10,774 nt of DNA from Deltaproteobacteria bacterium (GCA_019309945.1 JAFDFH010000126.1:1-10774), one strand, 5' to 3'. Shown: positions 1 through 6,839, counted from the first letter of the stretch. The notes: generated by a model from the letters alone, not told the origin. Numbers and translations: made by a program.

Positions 1-57
1 TCTGAAGACCGTCTTAAAAAAACACTTGAAAAAATATCCCCCCAGGCGCTGCGCTGA
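1..57 (+). CDS. C-terminal tail of an upstream gene (partial, unidentified)
   Basis: Reading frame 1 is open from the window edge and ends at TGA 55-57. It gives an 18-residue tail, SEDRLKKTLEKISPQALR, that is charged and helix-prone like a normal protein end. The next gene starts 21 bp after this stop behind a ribosome binding site, so the two could be co-transcribed. Too little is present to name a family. Another frame is also open over this short stretch, so the call rests on the spacing to the next gene and the plausible composition. Confidence 0.45.
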   Translation, partial: SEDRLKKTLEKISPQALR

Positions 58-65
58 TTGCCAAC

Positions 66-70
66 GGAGA
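66..70 (+). promoter_or_regulatory. Ribosome binding site GGAGA deciding the nitrilase start
   Basis: GGAGA lies 8 nt before ATG 79. It supports ATG 79 over the in-frame TTG at 58, which directly abuts the upstream stop codon and has no Shine-Dalgarno sequence in front of it. Confidence 0.6.
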
Positions 71-78
71 TTGAAAGT

Positions 79-1710
79 ATGAAGACCAGGAAAAGACTGC
101 CTATCGCTATTATTGCAGCTACGGCGCTAACGCTGTCTATTTTTATCGTTTCCCGGCTTCTGTCGGCCGGTGCTTTCCGGCCGCCGTCGGCCCAGTCCCC
201 ATCGACTTTGAAAATCGCTTTGGTGCACTTCGAGGTCAAATACAAAGAGCCCGCGAAGAATCTCCGGCATCTGATTGAACTCAACCGCAAAGCCGCCCAA
301 GGCGGTGCGATGGTAATTCTCAATACCGAGCTGGCCGTCAGCGGCTATTCTTTTCAATCTAGGCGCGATGTTGCCCCGTTTACGGAAACGGATGGAGGCA
401 AAACCCTGCTGGCGATGGGCAGACTGGCAAAAGAATACGGCGTATACATCGGCATTACTTTTCCAGAGCGGGATGGCGCCACGCAAATATTCTATAACGG
501 CGCCTTTGTTTTGGATCCGCAAGGCCAATTAATATGCAAATACCGTAAGATCGCTGCTGAAAAGCGCTGGGCCAGGCCCGGCAGTCCGCTCCAGAAAGGA
601 GTTTTTGATACCCCCTGGGGCCGCATGGGGGTTTTGATCTGCTCCGATAGTTTCTACAGTCTGATGCCTCGCGCCATGGCCTTGAAAGGTGTCGATTTCT
701 TGTGGGTGCCGGCCAACTGGCCCCCCCGTGGCGGGTTGGATCCCAAATTCATCTGGCGCTCCCGAGCCCTGGAAAATGGCTTTTTTCTGGCGGCCTGCAA
801 CCGCACCGGCATGGATCGTATCCTGGACTGCCGACAGGCGGCTTCATATGTTTTCGACCCCCAGGGGAACCAGCTCTTTTCGGCATCATCCCCAACCTCC
901 CAGGTATTTTTCGTTGAAGTACCCTTAAATGAACATGGCCGCTTCACGGACACGTATCGCCGTCAGATTTTGGCAACACGCAAAATTGAACAATACCGTC
1001 CCATTTATCTGGAACCCTGGGTGGAAGATTTAACCAAATTTTACAAGCTTCCGAAAACCGGTGCGCTTGACATCCGCTGCTTTGTTCCGACATCCGACCG
1101 GATCAACATCAGCGAGTTAGAGGAACGCATCGTAGCATCCCAAAACGAAACGCCGGACTTGTGGATTCTGCCGGAAACCGCTGCGTCCGAGTTGAAAATA
1201 AAAGAACTGGCGGACCTCGCCCAACGCCGGCAGATCGCCATCACCCTGGCTGTTGAGAAGGCAAGCAATAAAACGGATTATGTACTGGTTACACCGGAAG
1301 GGATTCAGAAGTTTTATGATTCAAGTGCCGCCCAGGAAAATGCCTTTCCGTTCAGGATTCTAAAATACGGGTCGGCGGCCATCGCGCTGGTGCCTTATGA
1401 AGATTTCAGGCACCCTGAGCTCGGTGTGGTGCTTTCCAAGCTGGGCAGCGATCTGGTGGTACTTTCAGAGGAGCGCATGTCGCCGGAGGATATGCTGCTG
1501 AGCCGTATCAAATCCCTGACCGGTGTTGCCGTGGCGGCTTGTGCCGACAACGGGGCGGAGATTACCAGTGTCCAGGATTTGCACGGGAATTGGGACTATC
1601 AGCATTTATCCGAGCCGGGCGTCTGCTCCTATACGCTGGACACCGCCAAAACACGTAAAAAAAGCTTCCAGAGCCGTATCGATTTCGACCTGTTGTTGAA
1701 CAGTAAATAA
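79..1710 (+). CDS. Membrane-anchored tandem nitrilase-superfamily (carbon-nitrogen hydrolase) protein
   Basis: Product of 543 residues from ATG 79 (7 more if TTG 58 were used). Residues 1-6 (MKTRKR) are basic and are followed by a hydrophobic segment at about 8-30, a signal anchor or signal peptide that would place the rest outside the cytoplasm. Residues about 45-290 form a nitrilase domain with the expected triad: Glu84 (NTELAVSGY), Lys157 (KYRKIAAE) and Cys188 (GVLICSDSF). Enzymes of this superfamily hydrolyse or transfer C-N bonds of nitriles, amides or carbamoyl groups; the substrate cannot be told here. Residues about 330-530 look like a second, degraded nitrilase fold: Glu366 is kept (WILPETAAS), but the Cys position reads LVPYEDF (Pro439/Tyr440) and the Lys motif is not preserved. 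Normal family members are about 260-330 residues, so this is a tandem form. Apolipoprotein N-acyltransferase (Lnt) also has a nitrilase domain but carries several membrane helices, absent here. It converges on the ABC operon. Confidence 0.88.
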   Translation: MKTRKRLPIAIIAATALTLSIFIVSRLLSAGAFRPPSAQSPSTLKIALVHFEVKYKEPAKNLRHLIELNRKAAQGGAMVILNTELAVSGYSFQSRRDVAPFTETDGGKTLLAMGRLAKEYGVYIGITFPERDGATQIFYNGAFVLDPQGQLICKYRKIAAEKRWARPGSPLQKGVFDTPWGRMGVLICSDSFYSLMPRAMALKGVDFLWVPANWPPRGGLDPKFIWRSRALENGFFLAACNRTGMDRILDCRQAASYVFDPQGNQLFSASSPTSQVFFVEVPLNEHGRFTDTYRRQILATRKIEQYRPIYLEPWVEDLTKFYKLPKTGALDIRCFVPTSDRINISELEERIVASQNETPDLWILPETAASELKIKELADLAQRRQIAITLAVEKASNKTDYVLVTPEGIQKFYDSSAAQENAFPFRILKYGSAAIALVPYEDFRHPELGVVLSKLGSDLVVLSEERMSPEDMLLSRIKSLTGVAVAACADNGAEITSVQDLHGNWDYQHLSEPGVCSYTLDTAKTRKKSFQSRIDFDLLLNSK

Positions 1711-1727
1711 GATAACTTAGACACAGA

Positions 1728-1753
1728 GTCATTCCGGCTTTCGCCGGAATGAC
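1728..1753. repeat. Perfect palindrome, 11-bp stem; dispersed repeat or bidirectional terminator
   Basis: GTCATTCCGGC (1728-1738) and GCCGGAATGAC (1743-1753) pair perfectly around a 4-nt loop. It lies 17 bp after the nitrilase stop, between convergent genes, where a bidirectional terminator would be expected. No T-run follows on either strand, so it is not a textbook intrinsic terminator. From memory, the CATTCCGGC-GCCGGAATG core is a widespread dispersed bacterial palindrome. Confidence 0.7.
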
Positions 1754-1806
1754 AACTCCTCAACCCATAAGTTAGCGTTTATGACCTTCGAGGGGGTTAT
1801 CTGAGG

Positions 1807-1825
1807 CCTCCAGCTTTGCGGGAGG
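1807..1825 (-). terminator. Possible weak hairpin just after the ABC operon
   Basis: CCTCC (1807-1811) and GGAGG (1821-1825) can pair around a 9-nt loop. On the minus strand this begins within a few bases of the last permease stop codon (1829-1831). There is no U-tract, so termination here is only a possibility. The perfect palindrome at 1728-1753 may do the job instead. Confidence 0.25.
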
Positions 1826-1828
1826 AGC

Positions 1829-3046
1829 TCACTCCAAACCGAGTGCTTCTATGGGCGTCAGGCGCGCCGCCCGAGTTGCAGGATAGTACCCGCACAGCAG
1901 TCCCAAAAAGATAGATGCGGATATGGCTCCCAGGGCCGTTGGCCAGGACACGATGGTCGGTCCCCATCCCATCGTTGCGGTCAACCAGGTTCCGAAAAGC
2001 CCGATGAGCAATCCGCCTATCCCGCCGGCGCCGGCCAGCATTCCGGCTTCAAAGAGGAATTGATAGCGTATGTCCACATCCCGGGCACCCAGGGCCCGGC
2101 GAAGTCCAATTTCAGATCGCCGCTCACGGACGGCCATCAGCATAACGGCCAGAATGCCGATGCCCCCGACCAGCCAGGCCAGTGCGGCGGTACTACTGAT
2201 AAGGAGCGTTAAGGTACGGGCCGTGCCTTTTTGGAGTTTGATCAAATCGAGCTGATTGTAAACCGAAAAATCGTCGTTTCGGTTTTTCAGCTTGTGTTGC
2301 TTTCGAATAATCGTCTTTATTTCTTCTTCAGCACGGGATAGGGGTACACCATCGCGAACTTTAACAAAAATGGTATCAAGATAGTCCACATTGGCCAGAC
2401 GTCGCATGGCTGTGGAAAGTGGAACAAATACCTTGTCATCCTGATCTGAGCCATTGAGATCCATTCCTTTGGCGGCTGTCAGGCCGATGACGCGAAAGGG
2501 TTGTCGGGCCAGACGAACGGCTTTGCCGGTGGGGGGTTTTTCACCAAATGTGTTTTTTGCTGCGGTCGGTGCGAAAACTACCACGCGCCGTTTTGAGCGT
2601 TCTTCGTCATCGGTATAAGTCCGGCCTTGATCGACCGTAAAATTGCGTATGGCAAACCCATCCGGTTCGAGTCCGATGAGGCCGGTTTTTACGGTTTGGC
2701 CTTGATGGCGTATGATAATCGATCGCTTGATTGAACCGGCGGCCATTTGAACAGAAGGACATTCAGCCGTAATGGCGCGAACATCTTCCGGTTTAAGCGT
2801 TTTTGACAGGCTGGATCTCCTGATCCGCCCTCCGCTGACCCTGGTTTTGCCTGCAACGATAAAAACCAGATTGGTCCCCATGGATTCGATCCGCTCCATA
2901 ATCTGCCGTTCGGCGCCAAGCCCCACGGCAACCATGACGATAACAGCGGCAACGCCGATAACGATGCCGGAAATGCTCAATGCGGTCCGAAGTCTGTAGG
3001 CCGCCAGAACTTCCACGGATAAAGCGGCATTGGCCCACCAATTCAC
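1829..3046 (-). CDS. MacB/FtsX-type ABC transporter permease (second of two)
   Basis: 405-residue integral membrane permease of the MacB/FtsX (type VII ABC) architecture. The first helix is at about 22-44 and is followed by a large periplasmic MacB-type domain at about 50-275. Three further helices lie at about 280-306, 334-356 and 368-388. The conserved loop ERRSEIGLRRALGA (308-321) after helix 2 and the C-terminal PATRAARLTPIEALGLE are family hallmarks. Such permeases work by mechanotransmission: ATP hydrolysis in the cytoplasm moves the periplasmic domain, driving export of antibiotics, peptides, lipoproteins or siderophore-like compounds. The substrate is unknown here. The start is GTG 3046, in a GTGA overlap with the upstream permease stop and supported by GGAGG at 3054-3058. 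The two permeases are different proteins and probably pair as a heterodimer with the separate ATPase, unlike E. coli MacB, which is a fused homodimer. Confidence 0.93.
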   Translation of the reverse strand: MNWWANAALSVEVLAAYRLRTALSISGIVIGVAAVIVMVAVGLGAERQIMERIESMGTNLVFIVAGKTRVSGGRIRRSSLSKTLKPEDVRAITAECPSVQMAAGSIKRSIIIRHQGQTVKTGLIGLEPDGFAIRNFTVDQGRTYTDDEERSKRRVVVFAPTAAKNTFGEKPPTGKAVRLARQPFRVIGLTAAKGMDLNGSDQDDKVFVPLSTAMRRLANVDYLDTIFVKVRDGVPLSRAEEEIKTIIRKQHKLKNRNDDFSVYNQLDLIKLQKGTARTLTLLISSTAALAWLVGGIGILAVMLMAVRERRSEIGLRRALGARDVDIRYQFLFEAGMLAGAGGIGGLLIGLFGTWLTATMGWGPTIVSWPTALGAISASIFLGLLCGYYPATRAARLTPIEALGLE

Positions 3047-4257
3047 CGCAGCGCCTCCACTGGATCCAAATTGGCTGCACGGCGGGCCGGCTGAACACCA
3101 AATACAAGTCCCACCGTTGTTGAGAATACCCCACCCAAAAGAAAAATTATATTTGAAGGGGCCACAGGTATCGTCGTAAACCGGCTTAAAAAGAGAACGA
3201 CTATGAATCCGATGCTCCAGCCAAATACCAGACCGATAAAATTCACACCGATGGCTTCGGATAAAAACTGGGTGAAAATATTACCACGATTTGCACCTAG
3301 CGCTCGTCGCAGTCCGATTTCGGGTTGCCTTTCCGCGACGGAAACCAGCATGATATTCATCAGCACCAGGCCTCCCACCAACAGTGACAGCCCGGTAAGT
3401 GCAATCAACAATCGGGAAACAGCATCCGACACGCCTTTAAACCTTTTGACAAGGGCGTCGGTAGTAATAACCGTAAGAAATTTTTCGATGTTTGGGTCAA
3501 TGTTGTGCCGCTGGTAGAGCAGGTCCGCAATCGCATCGGCGGTACGAGCCAGATTATACCCTGGCTTTACCTTTACGCGTATGCTTGCCAGGTTTTTCTG
3601 TTTGGATAGTCGACGCATGGCGGTTGTAATGGGGATCACCACCCGGTGGTCCCGGTCATGAGCGGAGCCGGTGATTCCGCGGGATGCTAGTACGCCTTGC
3701 ACCTTAAAGTGGACGTTGCCGATGAGGATATCGGCACCCACCGGATCGGTAGCGCCAAAGAGCTCTTTTTTCACCGAGGTTCCCAAAAGGCAGACCCGTG
3801 CCAGGCTTTCGATATCTTGTTGCACAATGGGTTGACCGGACTGCACCGGCCAGTCCCATAACCGGTGCCACGATTCCTCAATGCCATCAACATGGGTTTT
3901 AGTCTGGGCGGCGCCTGCTTTTATGGACATACCGAAGAGGACCGCCATCGAGCCGACCCCTTCCAATCCTTCGATCTGATCGGCTATTACTTTTGAGTCC
4001 ACAAGTGTCAGTTGGGCTTTCGCGGTCGAGCCGCCTAAAGCCCTGCTCATGCCCCCATGGCCCGGTAAAATCATAATCGCGCGGGCCCCGAAGCGGGCAA
4101 CCTGACTTTTGATTTTTTGGTCGGTTCCGGCACTGATACAAAGGATGACCGTAAGGGCACCGATCCCGATCGTAGTCCCCAAAGCCATCAAAATCGTCTT
4201 GGCTTTATGCAATGCCAGGGCTTTTACCCCTTCCAAAGCCAGACGCCATACCTTCAT
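3043..4257 (-). CDS. MacB/FtsX-type ABC transporter permease (first of two)
   Basis: 404-residue permease with the same plan as its downstream partner. The first helix is at about 22-44 and the periplasmic domain spans about 48-275. Further helices lie at about 281-306, 334-357 and 368-390. The family loop ERQPEIGLRRALGA (309-322) and a closing QPARRAANLDPVEALR are present. The translation start ATG 4257 is preceded by a strong AAGGAGG (4264-4270, minus strand) lying 6 nt away, inside the end of the ATPase gene. The start overlaps the ATPase stop by 4 bp (ATGA), so translation is coupled. The stop overlaps the second permease start in the same way. The pair would form the membrane channel of a MacAB-like exporter. 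The substrate is not predictable from sequence. Confidence 0.93.
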   Translation of the reverse strand: MKVWRLALEGVKALALHKAKTILMALGTTIGIGALTVILCISAGTDQKIKSQVARFGARAIMILPGHGGMSRALGGSTAKAQLTLVDSKVIADQIEGLEGVGSMAVLFGMSIKAGAAQTKTHVDGIEESWHRLWDWPVQSGQPIVQQDIESLARVCLLGTSVKKELFGATDPVGADILIGNVHFKVQGVLASRGITGSAHDRDHRVVIPITTAMRRLSKQKNLASIRVKVKPGYNLARTADAIADLLYQRHNIDPNIEKFLTVITTDALVKRFKGVSDAVSRLLIALTGLSLLVGGLVLMNIMLVSVAERQPEIGLRRALGANRGNIFTQFLSEAIGVNFIGLVFGWSIGFIVVLFLSRFTTIPVAPSNIIFLLGGVFSTTVGLVFGVQPARRAANLDPVEALR

Positions 4258-4952
4258 GCTTGACCTCCTTGTGTCCGGCCGATGGGGATATCTGATAAAA
4301 GCATGCCGTCTTCCAGAACGATCTTACGCCGAGCACGATCCGCAACTTCAGGGTCATGGGTAACGATAATCACCGTACGACCATCCTGGTTTAGTTTTTC
4401 AAAGATATCGAGTATCTCTTTTCCGCTTTCTTTGTCCAGGTTGCCGGTGGGCTCATCCGCCAGAATCACTGAGGGTTCGTTAATCAACGCCCGTGCGATG
4501 GCCACCCGCTGCTGCTGCCCGCCGGATAGTTCACCCGGTCGGGCGGATAACTTTGCGCCCAGGCCAACAGCGGAAAGCAATGCCCCGGCTTTTTCCGATG
4601 CATGGGGCGGGTATTGCGGGGCATATATCAACGGGAGCATAACATTTTTCAACGCATTTAGACGGGGTAAAAGGTGAAACTGCTGAAAAACAAATCCCAG
4701 AACCTCATTTCGTACCCTGGAAAGCTGAGTATCATCGAGGCTTGAGATTTCTCGATCCTCAAGCAAGTACCGGCCGCTGCTGGGGCGGTCCAGGCAGCCC
4801 ACAAGATTGAGTAAAGTGGATTTGCCGGATCCTGAAGGCCCCATAATCGCCACATACTCACCCGTTTGAATAGACATGTTAAGATCAACAATGGCTTTTA
4901 CTTCATTCGGAGCCCGGCCGAAAACCCGGCTAACACCTTCCATTTGAATCAT
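4254..4952 (-). CDS. MacB/LolD-type ABC transporter ATP-binding protein
   Basis: 232-residue ATPase, the usual size of a stand-alone MacB/LolD/FtsE-type subunit. All motifs are intact: Walker A GPSGSGKST (38-46), Q-loop in FVFQQFHLL (Gln90), signature LSGGQQQR (142-149), Walker B VILADE (162-167) followed by PTGNLD, and the switch histidine in VTHD (His199). It powers the two permeases encoded directly downstream. The start ATG 4952 has AGAGGA (4958-4963, minus strand) 5 nt upstream. It is separated from its likely partner adaptor by 502 bp of repeat-rich DNA, so it may depend on read-through or on a promoter in that gap. I saw no convincing -35/-10 pair just upstream. Alternatives within the class (LolD, MacB ATPase, bacteriocin exporter) cannot be told apart, but the adaptor nearby favours MacAB-like. 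Confidence 0.95.
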   Translation of the reverse strand: MIQMEGVSRVFGRAPNEVKAIVDLNMSIQTGEYVAIMGPSGSGKSTLLNLVGCLDRPSSGRYLLEDREISSLDDTQLSRVRNEVLGFVFQQFHLLPRLNALKNVMLPLIYAPQYPPHASEKAGALLSAVGLGAKLSARPGELSGGQQQRVAIARALINEPSVILADEPTGNLDKESGKEILDIFEKLNQDGRTVIIVTHDPEVADRARRKIVLEDGMLLSDIPIGRTQGGQA

Positions 4953-5034
4953 GCCGTTCCTCTAGGGTCATTAGCGCCAAGTTATTTTGTAAATGTTCAC
5001 AGGTTGCATTTATGCCATACGGGCTTGTTTCAAG

Positions 5035-5100
5035 AGATGAACGTCCAACATATAAAAAGATGAACGTCCAACATCGAACATTGAACATCGAACGTCGAAT
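5035..5100 (+). repeat. Left repeat cluster: 17-bp direct repeat plus inverted-repeat arm
   Basis: AGATGAACGTCCAACAT occurs exactly at 5035-5051 and 5058-5074. The 24-mer at 5062-5085 is the inverse of 5362-5385 with one mismatch (23/24). The cluster continues with further GAACATCG/GAACGTCG variants to 5100. From memory, repeats of this kind, which translate to runs such as FDVRCSMFDV, are dispersed in many deltaproteobacterial and other genomes. Confidence 0.8.
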
Positions 5101-5188
5101 AATGATGTCGCTTCGCTACTCAAATTATTATAAAATCGAATAAAAAAACCAATGTCGAATTTGACTGCCTGTTTCTGTCTCTTTTCAG

Positions 5189-5227
5189 CCCTTCGACTCC
5201 GCTCAGGGCCTTGAGCCTGTCGAACGG
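5189..5227. repeat. Dispersed hairpin repeat of the VRQAQGPERSRRA type
   Basis: Two nested inverted segments pair here: TTCGAC (5192-5197) with GTCGAA (5219-5224), and GCTCA (5201-5205) with TGAGC (5212-5216). On the minus strand it reads VRQAQGPERSRRA in one frame, which I recognise as the translation of a very common intergenic repeat that often creates false ORFs. It lies directly at the 3' side of the gene remnant at 5226-5345 and appears to have cut it short. Confidence 0.75.
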
Positions 5228-5345
5228 CCGTTTTGATATTCGTAACAAGAATCTTAATTAATTCTTGTGTTTCCTTTACAATACCGTTTAGTAGTTCAGG
5301 TTTCTTAATTAATGGTACACGCCGGATAGGTTTTAACCATCTCTG
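5226..5345 (-). pseudogene. Remnant of a four-helix-bundle (S23/IVS/Avd-like) protein gene
   Basis: About 40 codons on the minus strand read like the last helix region of the small four-helix-bundle family related to 23S rRNA intervening-sequence proteins and Avd: a WLKPIRR segment, then PELLNGIVKETQELIKIL and VTNIKTA. Intact members are about 115-130 residues. Here the N-terminal two thirds are missing, because the frame runs upstream into the GATGTTCGATGTTC repeat, and the 3' side runs into the VRQAQGPERSRRA repeat. The resemblance is judged by eye from remembered family consensus, so a chance open frame is possible. No ribosome binding site or intact start supports current expression. Confidence 0.4.
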
Positions 5346-5361
5346 GATTCCCTTTTCCCCA

Positions 5362-5400
5362 TTCAATATTCGATGTTGGACGTTCGATGTTCGATGTTCA
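5362..5400 (-). repeat. Right arm of the inverted repeat
   Basis: 5362-5385 is the reverse complement of 5062-5085 with one mismatch. It is followed by tandem GTTCGAT units (5382-5388 and 5389-5395) and then a T-run (5401-5408). Together with the left cluster it brackets the gene remnant and the hairpin repeat, with about 275 bp between the arms. Confidence 0.8.
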
Positions 5401-5454
5401 TTTTTTTTAGCCCGTCCTTGGTGATAACAACTTAGCGCTTATGGGGTTCAGGTT

Positions 5455-6711
5455 TCAGGGTTTTTGTGGCGGTGAAAGCAATATGGTGTCCCCGGCGGAG
5501 AGGCCGGACGTGATTTCGATAACGGTTTCATCCTGCCAGCCGGTGGTCACTGTAATCGTTTCGATTCGGTCTCCGCTTTTCCGATATACCACGCTTTTCC
5601 CGGTCCTTCGTTTTACGGCTTTAACAGGTAAAACCAGGACGTTTTCCCTGTTCTCAACAACAATGGTCACGTTGGCCGTCATTTGCGGTCTTAACCATCC
5701 GGCATAGGCTGTGTCAATCGAGAGCACGCAATCATAGGTAACGACATTGTCCTGGATCACGGCCTGGGGGTATATGGACGTCAGCCGGCCCTTAAATTCT
5801 TTTTCAGGGTAAGCATCGACCGTGAAGAATCCCTCCTGGCCGACCTTTACCCGGCCGATGTCGACTTCGTCAACCGAGGCGTTTAACTGAAGCCGCTTAA
5901 GATCGAGAATCGTTACAAAGGTGGGGGCGTTGAGGCCGGCGGCGACGGTTTCGCCTTCCCGGGTTGAAACGGATGCCACAACACCGTTAATTGGGGCTTT
6001 AATCACGGCATAAGATAATTTTACCTGTGCGTTTCTTAAGGATGCCTCGGCCTTGATTAACTCAGCCTCGAGCAGCTTAATTCCTTCCCGGTATTCTGAT
6101 TGAGCCAGTTGCAGGTTTTTGCGGGCGGATTCCGTCTGGGCCCGGGTGACTTCGAACTGCCGCGTGGCCTGGTCCCATGCCTTCTGGCCAACGGCGCCAC
6201 TGGTGAGCAGTTGTTCCTGCCGGCGTAATTCAGACCGCGCAAACTTAAGACCGGCCTGATGCTCGGCCAACTCAGCCTCGGCCCGGGCGATTTTCCGGGG
6301 ACCTTTCTCTTTTAGCGCGGCCAACTTGGCTTTGGTGAGGATGACATCGGCTTTGCGTTCGACCTCCGTTGCTTCCAGGTCTTCCTTCTCGATTTCTGCA
6401 ATGATTTGTCCTTTGACGACCTGATCCCCTATGTTGACGTGGAGACGTTCAAGTCGGCCCGATATGCGGGCACCGACCTTTACTTCGGATCCGATCTGAG
6501 ACGTGATCTTGCCCGTGGCGAGAACGGTGGCGTGAAGGTTTTGGTAAATGGCTTTTGTCGTTAGGGCTAACTGCGGATTTTCTACCGGCGCCTCTGTTTG
6601 CCAGGGCTGCCAAACGTATAAAATCAATCCTGCAATCATCAAACCCGGTATGAAAATCCGGATGAGTTTCTTAAAAACCGAGTTTGTATTTTTTATGGCT
6701 GAAATTGTCAA
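5455..6711 (-). CDS. MacA/HlyD-family periplasmic adaptor (membrane fusion) protein
   Basis: 418-residue adaptor that would bridge the inner-membrane ABC permeases to a TolC-like outer-membrane channel. Features in order: an N-terminal membrane anchor at about 16-34; a lipoyl half at about 75-108; an alpha-helical coiled-coil hairpin at about 109-232; the second lipoyl half at about 233-262 (IKAPINGVVASVSTREGETV); a beta-barrel at about 268-350; and a membrane-proximal domain at about 355-415. The hairpin tip carries R164, L168 and a Gly at 175, matching the TolC-docking motif RxxxLxxxxxxS except that the final Ser is Gly. No lipobox is seen. The start is TTG 6711, the first possible start after an in-frame stop. 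It has only a weak GAAG close by, and the next Met (25) would destroy the anchor, so the start is uncertain. The partner ATPase and permeases lie downstream after a 502-bp repeat-filled gap. No outer-membrane partner is in the window. Confidence 0.92.
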   Translation of the reverse strand: MTISAIKNTNSVFKKLIRIFIPGLMIAGLILYVWQPWQTEAPVENPQLALTTKAIYQNLHATVLATGKITSQIGSEVKVGARISGRLERLHVNIGDQVVKGQIIAEIEKEDLEATEVERKADVILTKAKLAALKEKGPRKIARAEAELAEHQAGLKFARSELRRQEQLLTSGAVGQKAWDQATRQFEVTRAQTESARKNLQLAQSEYREGIKLLEAELIKAEASLRNAQVKLSYAVIKAPINGVVASVSTREGETVAAGLNAPTFVTILDLKRLQLNASVDEVDIGRVKVGQEGFFTVDAYPEKEFKGRLTSIYPQAVIQDNVVTYDCVLSIDTAYAGWLRPQMTANVTIVVENRENVLVLPVKAVKRRTGKSVVYRKSGDRIETITVTTGWQDETVIEITSGLSAGDTILLSPPQKP

Positions 6712-6749
6712 ACTTCAAATCACTTATAAGTTTTCCCGTAAAATAAAAA

Positions 6750-6792
6750 TGGAATGTTGGAATAACGCTAATTTCAACGTTCCACCATTCCA
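6750..6792. repeat. Imperfect inverted repeat upstream of the adaptor gene
   Basis: TGGAATGTTGGAA (6750-6762) pairs with TTCCACCATTCCA (6780-6792) with one mismatch in 13 and a 17-nt loop. It lies about 40 bp upstream of the adaptor start on the minus strand. It could be a transcript hairpin, an operator-like dyad or a dispersed repeat; nothing in the sequence decides which. Confidence 0.6.
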
Positions 6793-6839
6793 TTCGGGTG
6801 AAGCCTCTAAGGTAATAAAAATAACAGTAAGCGTTCACG

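Larger units (their letters stand above)
4953..5454. other. 502-bp repeat-rich gap splitting adaptor from ATPase
   Basis: No intact gene is visible. In order along the plus strand it holds a 17-bp direct repeat and the left arm of an inverted repeat (5035-5100), an AT-rich stretch (5101-5180), a hairpin repeat (5189-5227), a minus-strand gene remnant (5226-5345) and the right arm of the inverted repeat (5362-5400). The 7-mer TTAGCGC occurs near both ends (4971-4977 and 5432-5438) in the same orientation. MacA-type adaptor and ATPase genes are normally adjacent, so this gap is a candidate insertion. Confidence 0.75.

Noticed and set aside
58..78. TTG at 58 as the nitrilase start
   Set aside because: It directly abuts the upstream stop codon and has no Shine-Dalgarno sequence, while ATG 79 has GGAGA 8 nt upstream and begins a typical basic-then-hydrophobic N-terminus.
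79..1710. Apolipoprotein N-acyltransferase (lnt)
   Set aside because: Lnt has a nitrilase domain preceded by several membrane helices. This protein has one helix and two nitrilase-like domains.
5035..5100. CRISPR-like spaced repeats
   Set aside because: Only two exact 17-bp copies with a 6-bp gap are present, followed by degenerate variants. There are no spacers of regular length and no cas genes.
5010..5366. Minus-strand 118-codon open frame as a real gene
   Set aside because: Most of it is translated repeats (VRQAQGPERSRRA and FDVRCSMFDV types), with no ribosome binding site. Only residues about 8-47 resemble a protein family, so it is listed as a pseudogene fragment.
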